The notes beneath the pieces are model-generated. The model made no database searches, was not told the DNA's origin, and saw nothing but the letters and a program-made list of their open reading frames with translations. Of a stretch of 29,164 nt of DNA, positions 7,288 to 14,945 are shown piece by piece (position 1 is the stretch's first letter; every line of letters starts with the position of its first letter). The stretch spans positions 1 through 29,164 of the forward strand of contig CAZIWA010000068.1 of NCBI GenBank assembly GCA_964542875.1. Direction: 5' to 3'. This DNA is from CAZGOM01 sp964542875 (GTDB lineage Bacteria; Planctomycetota; Phycisphaerae; Phycisphaerales; Phycisphaeraceae). Made by a program: the position numbers and the translations under genes.

Positions 7288-8823
7288 TCAGGCGGGAGAC
7301 GCGTGGAGTGCATCACGCAGGGCTTGGACATCCGGGTAGCGGCCGGCGGGGTCCTTTTCCAAGCATTTAAGAACCACTGCGCTGAGCTCCGGCGTGACGC
7401 CGGAAGCGAGTTGGTCCGGCGCGATGGGTCGGTCGCGCTTAATGCTGGCCGTGATGTCGATGGCGCTTGCACCGGTGAACGGCGGCACGCCGGTGAGCAT
7501 GAAATAGAGCACCGCGCCCATCGAATAGACATCGCTGCGAACGTCGACGGCACCGGCGGTGGCCTGCTCGGGCGATGAAAAGTGAGGCGAGCCGATGGGC
7601 ACATTGGCGTGTGTGATACCGGGATCGCTGGTGGCGGTTTTCACAAGGCCAAAGTCCAGGAGCTTGGCGGTCTCTTCCTGGCCGGGGTGATTGACGATGA
7701 AAATATTTGCCGGCTTGATGTCGCGGTGAATGAGCCCCAGGCAATGGGCTTCCTGAAGTGCGCCGCAAACCTGGAGGAAGAGCGTTAACGCACGAGCAGA
7801 GGGAATGGGGCCGTTCTGGGTGACGGTGTCCTGAAGCGTGGCACCTTTGAGGAGCTCCATGACGTAATAGAAAACCCCTTCATCGGTGCGGCCGTAATCG
7901 TAGACCTCAACCGTGTTGGGGTGAGAGAGGCGGGCGGTGGCTTGAACTTCACGCTCAAAGCGGGCGATGGCGGCAGGGTCGGCATCAAGACCGGGACGGA
8001 TGAGCTTAATGGCGCAGGGGCGCTTGAGCAGGTCGTGTTCCGCACGGTAGACCTCGCCCATGCCGCCTTGGCCGAGCTTTTCCTTTAAGCGGTAACGCCC
8101 AAGCTGCTGGGCTTTAAAGAAGCTGTAGCGGATGGCGTGAATGGTGTGGGCGCCGTAGATGCCTGCGGCGGCGGCCAGCAGCAAGAGCGGCACCGGGGTG
8201 CCATGAGAGACGGCATTGAGGGCCTGTTGAATGGCGGGTTCATAAAGGCCGAGCAAGTAGAAATTGACGTGAGGAAGAATGCACAGGGGAATGATGATGA
8301 GCGCCGCACGGCGGCCGGTGTTGGGAATAAGCAGGCCGTAAAGAATGATGAACACGGCGCATGCGCCCTGGACAAAGTAATAGTCCATGTTGGTGGTGGC
8401 GAAGTCGCCGGCGCGGGCGCGCTCCAGCATGAGGGCATCAGGCATGGCGGTGGCCTGGGCGAAAAAAGCGGCGAGGATGAAAAGCTCGACAGTGCGCAAC
8501 TGCGCCATGGAGAGCCGAAGCCGGCTTTGCAGTACGAGAAACGAGGCGAGCAACACCGAGACGGTGGCCAGACGCAAAGACAAAAGGGGGAAGGCGAAGG
8601 TTCCGATGAGCAGCAGGAGTTTTTCAATTGTGAGAACGAGCGCAATGGTTTTAAGCCGCTTGCGCAGAAGGCCGGAAACCTCGCCGGTGAACCTGGTCTG
8701 GCCGGTTTCCACGGGCGCAACATGGGGACGGGCATGAGGCGTAGAAGCACTTGCGCCAGCGCCGGGGGCGAGGCGGTCCCACAACCGGCCGGGGAATGAC
8801 AGGATGCCGGGAAGGCGCGTCAT
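7288..8823 (-). CDS. Membrane Ser/Thr protein kinase (downstream paralogue)
   Basis: A 511-residue protein: a cytoplasmic N-terminus, about six hydrophobic segments (roughly 58-75, 78-97, 112-127, 150-167, 172-192, 211-227), then a Hanks-type kinase domain (about 243-508). Kinase motifs are complete: G-loop GQGGMG (251-256), AIK Lys 273, FERE helix C, HRDIKPAN (366-373), DFG (390-392), SPEQ, DVYSMG. The membrane part carries 'IPNTGRRAA', which I associate with planctomycete kinases. The ATG at 8823 is preferred over an upstream in-frame ATG at 9057: it overlaps the preceding kinase stop as ATGA, has AGGAAGG 6 bases upstream, and the extra residues look like a shadow of the other gene. It lacks the C-terminal tail of its partner. 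The membrane domain probably senses an envelope signal. Targets are unknown. Confidence 0.93.
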   Translation of the reverse strand: MTRLPGILSFPGRLWDRLAPGAGASASTPHARPHVAPVETGQTRFTGEVSGLLRKRLKTIALVLTIEKLLLLIGTFAFPLLSLRLATVSVLLASFLVLQSRLRLSMAQLRTVELFILAAFFAQATAMPDALMLERARAGDFATTNMDYYFVQGACAVFIILYGLLIPNTGRRAALIIIPLCILPHVNFYLLGLYEPAIQQALNAVSHGTPVPLLLLAAAAGIYGAHTIHAIRYSFFKAQQLGRYRLKEKLGQGGMGEVYRAEHDLLKRPCAIKLIRPGLDADPAAIARFEREVQATARLSHPNTVEVYDYGRTDEGVFYYVMELLKGATLQDTVTQNGPIPSARALTLFLQVCGALQEAHCLGLIHRDIKPANIFIVNHPGQEETAKLLDFGLVKTATSDPGITHANVPIGSPHFSSPEQATAGAVDVRSDVYSMGAVLYFMLTGVPPFTGASAIDITASIKRDRPIAPDQLASGVTPELSAVVLKCLEKDPAGRYPDVQALRDALHASPA

Positions 8824-10505
8824 CGGGAGCCTTCCTGGGTTGCATCCGGCACCCTGGCTGTACTGGCCTGGGAGAGCGCAATGGCGAATTCGGATTCGCC
8901 CTGCGGCTGGCTTTGCGACTGGGCGACTAAGGCCTGCTTTTGCCACCAGAGCTGGGCCCAGTGGGGCGTCCATGCGAACGACCCGGGGCAGGCGTCGAGC
9001 GCAACGAGAAATTCTTCGATGTTCTGGAAGCGGTCGGCGGGGCTTTTTGCCAGGCACTTGAGAATCAGGGCGTCAAACTCCGGGCCGATGGCGCTGTTGT
9101 GCGTGGAAGGGGGCTTGGGGGCATCGCGCGTGTGCGCGATCATGATCTCGAACTTATTTTCACCGGCGAAAGGGGGCCGACCGGTGACAAGGAAATAGGC
9201 GCTGGCACCCAGGGAGTAGAGGTCTGTCCGGGAATCAATGTTCTGGCTGGCGCGGGCTTGTTCGGGCGACATGAACATGGGAGAGCCGCAGACAACTCCT
9301 TTTTGCGTGAGGCCGGAATCCTGTGGTGCATCGGCGGTGCGGACGAGGCCGAAATCCAGCAGCTTGGCGACATCGTATTGACCGGCGATTTGAGCCGAAA
9401 AGATGTTTGCGGGGGTGATGTCGCGATGGATGATGCCCAGGGAATGGGCCTGGCGAAGCGCACCGGCGATCTGACGCAGGAAGTAGGCCGCGCGCGCGGT
9501 GGGCATGGGGCCGGTGACGGCGACCATCTCGTGAAGGCTCATGCCCTGGAGGCATTCCATGACGTAGTAGAAGACGCCTTCGTTGGTGCGGCCGTAGTCG
9601 TAGACTTCGATGGCGCTGGGGTGGGTGAGCTGTGCGGTGGCCCGGGCTTCGCGCTCGAAGCGTGCAATGGCGAGGGTGTCTACTTGTTCGGAGGGGCGGA
9701 TGAGCTTGATGGCGCAGGGGCGCTTGAGGAGGTCGTGCTCGGCGCGGTAGACCTCGCCCATGCCGCCTTCGCCGAGCTTTTCTTTTAAGACGTACCTGCC
9801 GAATTGCTTGGCTTTGAATTCGTCGCGTCGGATGGTGTGCAGGGTGTGAGCGCCGTAGATGCCGCCGATGGCACCGAGCAGAACGATGGGCGCGGGCGGG
9901 CCGTGGTGGAGCGACGCAAAGGCTTTCTGAACGGCGGGGTCGTAAAGGGCGAGGAGGCGAAAGTCGAGCGTGGGAACAAGGGCCAGGGGGATGATGATGG
10001 CTGCGGCGCGCCGCCAGGTGTTGGGGATGTAAAGCCCGTAAAAGATGAGCGAGATGGCCCATATGCCCTGAGCAAAGTAATGATCCATGGTGGCCGTGAC
10101 GTAATCGCCGGCAGCAGCGCTCTGGGAGATAAGCGTATTGGGCATGAGCGTGGCCTGGAAGGCGAAGACGATGAGCGCGACGGACTCAATGATCCGAAGC
10201 TGGAAGGCGGGGAGCGTGGGACGCATGCGCAGAATGACCTGCATGACGATGGCAGCGATGAGCATGCCCGAGCGCAATTGCAAAAGCGGCAGGTGCAGCG
10301 TGGTGACGAGGCTGACCGTCATGGCAATGGACATGAAGAGCGTGGCATTTGTAAGCCGGCGATGCAGCAGACGTGAGAGCTCGTCAGCGAGATTGGGCTG
10401 GTTTGGCCCGACAACATGAACCTTCGCCGACGGGTCCGTGGAAGACGGCGGAGCGATCGTGTGATCGCCGGGTGGGTGAAGCTCAATGTTGGAAGAAGCG
10501 CTCAT
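8820..10505 (-). CDS. Membrane Ser/Thr protein kinase with HRDIT catalytic loop (upstream paralogue)
   Basis: A 561-residue paralogue of the downstream kinase with the same order: six hydrophobic segments (about 56-76, 79-95, 106-125, 143-162, 166-185, 206-224) and then a kinase domain (about 237-505). G-loop GEGGMG (245-250), AIK Lys 267, DFG (384-386), SPEQ (413-416) and DLYSLG are present. The catalytic loop reads H360-R-D-I-T-P-A-N367: the Lys usually found two residues after the catalytic Asp is Thr. Activity may persist, since HRDVSP-type loops occur in other bacterial kinases, but it could be altered. A C-terminal tail (506-561) contains WTPHWAQLWW and a Gln/Ser-rich end. No clear RBS is seen before the ATG at 10505. 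The stop overlaps the next kinase start (ATGA), so the two are translationally coupled. Confidence 0.93.
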   Translation of the reverse strand: MSASSNIELHPPGDHTIAPPSSTDPSAKVHVVGPNQPNLADELSRLLHRRLTNATLFMSIAMTVSLVTTLHLPLLQLRSGMLIAAIVMQVILRMRPTLPAFQLRIIESVALIVFAFQATLMPNTLISQSAAAGDYVTATMDHYFAQGIWAISLIFYGLYIPNTWRRAAAIIIPLALVPTLDFRLLALYDPAVQKAFASLHHGPPAPIVLLGAIGGIYGAHTLHTIRRDEFKAKQFGRYVLKEKLGEGGMGEVYRAEHDLLKRPCAIKLIRPSEQVDTLAIARFEREARATAQLTHPSAIEVYDYGRTNEGVFYYVMECLQGMSLHEMVAVTGPMPTARAAYFLRQIAGALRQAHSLGIIHRDITPANIFSAQIAGQYDVAKLLDFGLVRTADAPQDSGLTQKGVVCGSPMFMSPEQARASQNIDSRTDLYSLGASAYFLVTGRPPFAGENKFEIMIAHTRDAPKPPSTHNSAIGPEFDALILKCLAKSPADRFQNIEEFLVALDACPGSFAWTPHWAQLWWQKQALVAQSQSQPQGESEFAIALSQASTARVPDATQEGSR

Positions 10506-10874
10506 GAGAATTGGTTTGTTCGAGGCGGATAGATCAACCGAGGGAGATTTTACATGACAGAGTGAAGGAGGGGAATGTTGGCGTGCGGGGGGGCAAGGCG
10601 ATCGTATTTGACGAGGGATTGAGTGCCCGGACTGCGGAGGGGAGGGTCGCGCGCAGGACGCAGTGCTTGCTGCGGTGTTTGACGCCCCTGGGATGGTTGG
10701 TGTTGAGGGTGGCGTGTAGTTGATGTCGGTTGAGCGGGAGGTCGGCCTGGCGCCCGAGTACCTTCGTTTGCACGTCGGGCTAACGTGTTTTTGGTGTGAG
10801 GTGGTGCTTGGGGGTAAAGAAAAACGCGCCTGGTGGGCGCGTTTTTCGGGAAGGTTGATTTTGCAGGCCGTGGC
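10506..10874. other. Gene-free stretch upstream of the kinases and downstream of rpsA
   Basis: 369 bases without a supportable gene. The part nearest 10874 contains the rpsA terminator (10820-10846). The part nearest 10506 must hold the promoter for the kinase pair, but I see only a weak -10-like TAAAAT (minus strand, 10551-10546) without a convincing -35. Small ORFs on both strands have no RBS and no recognisable protein features. A long leader or small RNA cannot be excluded. Confidence 0.45.
10820..10846 (-). terminator. Intrinsic terminator after rpsA
   Basis: An 11-bp perfect stem, AAAAACGCGCC (10820-10830) with its complement at 10836-10846, and a 5-base loop. On the minus strand it ends in GTTTTTCTTT, 29 bases after the rpsA stop. 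The A-rich other arm would also allow function on the plus strand. Confidence 0.88.
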
Positions 10875-12467
10875 TTAGAGCTTGATGCTGCCGAGGCCCA
10901 TGCCCAGGCCGCCTTTGGGGTCCATGCCGCCCTTGAGGGGCTTGCCGTCCTTGCCGACGGTGGGACGTGCGGGCCGGGCCGACTGGCGTGCGGCGGGGGC
11001 CGGTGCGCCTGCGGGCTTACGGTCGCCACCCTTGCCGGGGACGGGCGCGGGTGCGCCTTCGCGGACGGGCTTGAGCGAGAGACGGATCCGGTGGTTTTCC
11101 GGGTCGATGTCCAGCACGCGGAAGGTTTTCTTCTCGCCGACCTTGAGGATGTCGGTGACTGCGTTGACGCGGCGGTCAGCCAGTTCGGAGATGTGGACCA
11201 TGCCTTCAACACCGGGTTCGAGCTCAATGAAAGCGCCGAACTCAGGGGTGCTGATGACGGTGCCTTCAACCATGGCGCCGGTGGCGTACTTGCCTGAGGC
11301 GTCTGCCCAGGGGTTGCCGTCGGCCTGCTTGAGGGTGAGGGTGATGCGGCGCTTTTCCAGGTCGATCTGCATGATCACCAGGCGCACGACATCGCCGGTC
11401 TTGACGACGTCGCTGGTCTTGACGTGGCGCTTCCAGGAGAGCTCGGAGTGGGGCAGGAGGCCTTCGATACCGGGCTCCAGCTCGACGAAGGCGCCAAAGT
11501 CCGCGGTGCGCAGGATGCGCGCGGAGATTTGTTCGCCGACGGTGTACTTGGTGCCGAGGGTTTCCCACGGGTCAGGGGTGACCTGCTTCATGCCGAGGCT
11601 GATGCGGCCTTTTTCTTTATCGATCTTGAGCACCTTGACGGTGACGGTGTCGCCGACCTTGACCACTTCACCGGGCTTGGTGACGTGTTTGTAGGAGAGG
11701 TCGGAGAGATGGACGAGGCCGTCCATGCCGCCGAGGTCGACGAATGCGCCGTATTCGACGATGTTGGAGATCTTGCCTTCGCGCTGCTGGCCGACTTCGA
11801 TTTCTTCGAGCAGCTTGGCCTTCTTGGACGCGCGTTCCTGTTCAAGGAACTGGCGGCGGCTGATGAGGATGCGCTTGCCCTTGCGGTCGATTTCCTGAAC
11901 GACGGCGTGGTATTTTTCGCCGACGAGGGGTTCGAGGTCTTTGATGTGGTGGAGGTCGATCTGGCTGGCGGGCATGAATGCCTTGATGCCGCCGACCATT
12001 TCAAGTTCCAGACCACCCTTGTTGGTGCCGGTGACGCGGGCTTCAACGATGGCGCCCTTGCCGAGGTGGTCCCAGGTGGTGCGGGTGACCGCGCCTTCGC
12101 GGGAGAGATGGACAATGCCTTCGGCGGCGTCGAGCCGTTCGAGGACGAAGTCCATGATGCTGCCGATGCGGGGAGGACGTTCAAACTGGATGAGCGGAAC
12201 GACGCCCTGGAATTTGTTATCGATGCCAGCGAGCTCGATGAAGACGTTGTCGCCATCGATGGCGCTTACGCGGCCGCGCTTGAGTTCTTTCTCAAAGCGC
12301 GCGGGCTCTTCGCCTTCAGCGCCTTCGGGAGCGGGCGCTTCGGGAGCGGGTGCCGATTCCTTGAGGATGTCTTCCATGCTCTTGCCCTCAAGCTCGCGCT
12401 CGACTTGGGCGTCAATGGATTCGGTGGCAGGAATGGCCGGCTGCTGGTTTGGGTCAATCTGACTCAT
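10875..12467 (-). CDS. rpsA: 30S ribosomal protein S1
   Basis: A 530-residue ribosomal protein S1, which holds mRNA on the 30S subunit during initiation. Five S1 (OB-fold) domains can be read at about 58-125 (divergent), 138-205, 226-294, 310-381 and 397-467. The last three have the classical YGAFVDL/FGAFVEL/FGAFIEL and LVHLSDLS, LLPHSELS, MVHISELA motifs. E. coli S1 has six domains, so this is a shorter form. The N-terminus (1-57) is acidic and Pro/Glu-rich, and the tail after 470 is Ala/Pro/Gly/Lys-rich and ends GGLGMGLGSIKL. No strong ribosome binding site precedes the ATG at 12467. Other S1 genes are autoregulated with a weak SD, which may apply here. It is flanked by terminators at both sides, so probably a single-gene unit. 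Confidence 0.96.
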   Translation of the reverse strand: MSQIDPNQQPAIPATESIDAQVERELEGKSMEDILKESAPAPEAPAPEGAEGEEPARFEKELKRGRVSAIDGDNVFIELAGIDNKFQGVVPLIQFERPPRIGSIMDFVLERLDAAEGIVHLSREGAVTRTTWDHLGKGAIVEARVTGTNKGGLELEMVGGIKAFMPASQIDLHHIKDLEPLVGEKYHAVVQEIDRKGKRILISRRQFLEQERASKKAKLLEEIEVGQQREGKISNIVEYGAFVDLGGMDGLVHLSDLSYKHVTKPGEVVKVGDTVTVKVLKIDKEKGRISLGMKQVTPDPWETLGTKYTVGEQISARILRTADFGAFVELEPGIEGLLPHSELSWKRHVKTSDVVKTGDVVRLVIMQIDLEKRRITLTLKQADGNPWADASGKYATGAMVEGTVISTPEFGAFIELEPGVEGMVHISELADRRVNAVTDILKVGEKKTFRVLDIDPENHRIRLSLKPVREGAPAPVPGKGGDRKPAGAPAPAARQSARPARPTVGKDGKPLKGGMDPKGGLGMGLGSIKL

Positions 12468-12598
12468 AAAACGTCCGTCAAAAATCGTGTCATTGTTTCA
12501 AGACTTAAGCATACCCGGCCCGGTCGACACGGGAAAGACCGTCGGGCGCGTCATGATACTCGAATCTTGGATTGCGGTTGTGCAAGTGGGGGTAATAG

Positions 12599-12637
12599 AA
12601 AAAATGAAACACGGCCTGGGGATGACCCAGGCCGTGT
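12599..12637 (-). terminator. Intrinsic terminator after the Gfo/Idh oxidoreductase gene
   Basis: A 12-bp perfect stem ACACGGCCTGGG (12609-12620) with its complement at 12626-12637, and a 5-base loop. On the minus strand the stem is followed by TTTCATTTTTTCT. It lies 36 bases after the gene's stop and separates it from rpsA. Confidence 0.88.
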
Positions 12638-12672
12638 CTGTGATGCTTAAAGAGCCGAGAGAAACAGGCGGG

Positions 12673-13872
12673 TTACTTGATCTCAGAAATCTTGATCGGG
12701 GTCCGGTGACGCGCCGAGACAATCGCGGCGTGGAGCACTTTCTGTGTTTCGTAGGCGTCTGCAAAGTCCGGGAGAGGGACGATGGGCTTGACGCCGGCGA
12801 TGGCGTTGACGATGTCTGCGGCCTGGTTAATGAAGCCGTGTTCGTAGCCGATGATGTGCGCGTCGGGCCACCAGTTGGCGGCGTAGGGATGGCCGGCGCC
12901 GCCGGAGGTGACGTTGATGGTGGTCCAGCCCTGGGTCTTGGGATCGAGGGTGGCGTCGAACCATTCGAGTTCGTTCATGCGTTCAAAGTTGAAACGGATG
13001 GCGCCCTTTTCGCCGTGGATTTCGATGCGGTTGCGGTTCTGGTCGCCGGTGGAGAGCCGGGTGGCTTCGAAGGAAGCGACGGCGCCGCCTTTGAAGCGTG
13101 CGAGGAAGAGGACGGCGTCATCGACGGTGGACTTGGCTTTCTTGGCCTTGGAGGTCTTTGCGCCCTTACCGGAGATTTCGCCGCCGCCGGAGGTCATGAC
13201 GTCGCGTTCCTTGATGAAGGTTTCTTCAATTGCGCCGATGACTTCGGAGACTTCATCGCCGGTGATGAAACGGGCCATGTCGATGATGTGGGCGTTCAAG
13301 TCGCCATGCGCGCCGGAACCGGCCAGGTCGCCCTGGAAGCGCCAGAGGAGAGGCGTGGAGGGGCCGCCCCAGGATTGGAGGTAAGCGGCGCGGATGTGGT
13401 AGATGCGGCCGACCTTGCCGGAGGCGACAAGCTGGTGGGCCAGCGCGACGGCGGGGCAGCGGCGGTAGTTGTACCAAACGAAAGTCTTGGACTTCTTGGC
13501 TTTCTTGGCCGCGGCGACCATTTCGCGCGCGTCTTCAAGCGTGCCGGCCAGGGGCTTTTCACAGGCGACATGCTTGCCGGCTTCCAGCGCGGCGATGGCC
13601 TGATCCTTATGAACATAGTTGGGGGTGGAGACGTCGACGAGATCGATTTCCGGATTGGTGGCGGCCTGCTTCCAATCGGTGGTGTGGTTCTGCCAGCCCC
13701 AGCGCGCGGCGAACTTGGCGAGCTCTTCAGGATTGCGCGCGGCGATGGTGTGCATGACGGGGAGGAGGGGCAGATCAAAGAACTTTGCGGCTTTGAGATA
13801 AGCGTTGGAATGCGTGCGGCCCATGAATTTAGAGCCGATGAGTGCGACGTTGAGGGTGGTCTTGGCGGCCAT
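12673..13872 (-). CDS. Gfo/Idh/MocA family NAD(P)-dependent oxidoreductase
   Basis: A 399-residue soluble oxidoreductase of the Gfo/Idh/MocA type, which oxidises or reduces sugars, inositols and related polyols with NAD(P). An N-terminal Rossmann fold (about 6-125) has the nucleotide loop as G13-SKFMG18. E105-K106-P107 is the conserved EKP catalytic motif. D190 and H194 (in AHGDLNAHIIDMARF) are the expected partners in the C-terminal alpha/beta domain. A Gly/Lys-rich insert (about 227-247) precedes VDDAVLFLARF. There is no signal peptide, so it is cytoplasmic. The substrate is not predictable. The GGAG in front of the ATG at 13872 is about 12 bases away, a weak RBS. A promoter candidate is at 13923-13951 and a strong terminator follows, so it appears to be transcribed alone. 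Confidence 0.93.
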   Translation of the reverse strand: MAAKTTLNVALIGSKFMGRTHSNAYLKAAKFFDLPLLPVMHTIAARNPEELAKFAARWGWQNHTTDWKQAATNPEIDLVDVSTPNYVHKDQAIAALEAGKHVACEKPLAGTLEDAREMVAAAKKAKKSKTFVWYNYRRCPAVALAHQLVASGKVGRIYHIRAAYLQSWGGPSTPLLWRFQGDLAGSGAHGDLNAHIIDMARFITGDEVSEVIGAIEETFIKERDVMTSGGGEISGKGAKTSKAKKAKSTVDDAVLFLARFKGGAVASFEATRLSTGDQNRNRIEIHGEKGAIRFNFERMNELEWFDATLDPKTQGWTTINVTSGGAGHPYAANWWPDAHIIGYEHGFINQAADIVNAIAGVKPIVPLPDFADAYETQKVLHAAIVSARHRTPIKISEIK

Positions 13873-13922
13873 GAAAACAGGTCTCCGGATGGGGTTGGAG
13901 GATGGGAACCTAGGTGCGAGTT

Positions 13923-13951
13923 AACGTACCGTGCCGGATGTGGGGAGGCAA
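13923..13951 (-). promoter_or_regulatory. Candidate promoter for the Gfo/Idh oxidoreductase gene
   Basis: Read on the minus strand: TTGCCT (13951-13946), a 17-base spacer, TACGTT (13928-13923), about 50 bases before the ATG at 13872. The boxes match sigma70 consensus only partly. Confidence 0.35.
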
Positions 13952-14036
13952 GTAGTCAGGGGGGGATCGATGGCACGTTCGCCCGGGCTACCGGGGTGAG
14001 GATGATCATGCGCGCGATTACTCAGGCACCATGCGT

Positions 14037-14813
14037 TTAATTAAACGTTTCCGTGACGAAGGTGCCGTTGTTGCGATAGAACTTGAGGTAAGTGAAGTTT
14101 TCGCCTTTGGCGGAATCCACCACGTGGCCGTCGGCCAGGCCGATGTTGATGCGCATGTTGTGCGCCCAGGGTGCTGTCCAGAGATTGGTTCCGTGGGAGA
14201 GCCCGTGGTTGTTGTAGTAGCAGGAATCCGAGATGGCGTTGAGCTCGCTGAGGCGCATGCTGATGGCGCCTCTTTGGAAGTTGATCGGACTGGCGGCGGC
14301 GGTGGGGGTGTTGATGAAGATGTTGCCGGAGGTGTAATCCGAGCCGATGAAAACATTCAGACCGTAAGACCGGCCGGAGCCGGAAAGAAGGGGCGAGATG
14401 TTAAAGGTGTCCGGACATTGAAAGACGGGAAGAAGCTTATCAGGCGTGCGAGTGTCGTAAGACCAGACCTGGGTGGTGAACTGGGAGTTGGATGTGGCGC
14501 CGAGATAGAGGCAGAGTTTTTTCATCCAGCGGGCAGCAGAACCCGCATTGCCTATGGCGTTGCCCACGACGGCGTCGGGGTCGTAGTTGAAGTTCACGCC
14601 GCGTTCGTGAGGGCCGTAGCCCTGGTAATCCATCGTGTAAGCGGTGACGGCGACGAGCTGCTGGCGGATGTTCGCCTTGCACTTGGCCATGCGGGCCTGC
14701 GCGCGTGCCATGGAGAGGCCTGGGACGATAAGAGATACAAGAACGCTGATGATGGCGATGACGACGAGCAGTTCAACAATGGTGAAAGCCTTGATGCCAG
14801 ATGAAGTGCGCAT
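14037..14813 (-). CDS. Type II secretion/prepilin-like protein with N-terminal methylation signal
   Basis: A 258-residue pseudopilin-like protein, the third in this window. The leader ends in A9, followed by F10-TIVELLVVIAI with Glu at +5 (E14), and the helix runs to about residue 30. The C-terminal part has the expected H-x9-DG in AHNMRINIGLADGHVV. No secretion or pilus genes adjoin it. Like the protein at 3868-4653 it has Ala instead of Gly at the -1 position. No convincing RBS is seen before the ATG at 14813. The upstream gap holds an 18-base inverted repeat (14883-14900). The role is unknown. These planctomycete families are numerous and may display diverse extracellular domains. Confidence 0.87.
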   Translation of the reverse strand: MRTSSGIKAFTIVELLVVIAIISVLVSLIVPGLSMARAQARMAKCKANIRQQLVAVTAYTMDYQGYGPHERGVNFNYDPDAVVGNAIGNAGSAARWMKKLCLYLGATSNSQFTTQVWSYDTRTPDKLLPVFQCPDTFNISPLLSGSGRSYGLNVFIGSDYTSGNIFINTPTAAASPINFQRGAISMRLSELNAISDSCYYNNHGLSHGTNLWTAPWAHNMRINIGLADGHVVDSAKGENFTYLKFYRNNGTFVTETFN

Positions 14814-14882
14814 GGAGCAGGTCCAAACAGTAAGGAAGAAAGGTGGATAGACGATATATCATTGCCCATGGCGGAGCAATAG

Positions 14883-14900
14883 AAATAGCGTGCGCTATTT
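14883..14900. promoter_or_regulatory. Inverted repeat AAATAGCG-TG-CGCTATTT
   Basis: Perfect 8-base arms with a 2-base centre, between the sulfatase stop (14946) and the pseudopilin start (14813). Close, symmetric arms suggest an operator. On the minus strand it could also act as a weak terminator for the sulfatase gene, but the following TTTCTATT tract is poor. Confidence 0.4.
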
Positions 14901-14945
14901 GAGTTGATGTTTGGGCGGAGTGCAGGTGGTCTGGAGATGAAGGGG

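Noticed and set aside
8824..9057. Longer start of the downstream kinase at 9057
   Set aside because: The extra 78 residues overlap the end of the other kinase gene and look non-coding. The ATG at 8823 has AGGAAGG in front and an ATGA junction.
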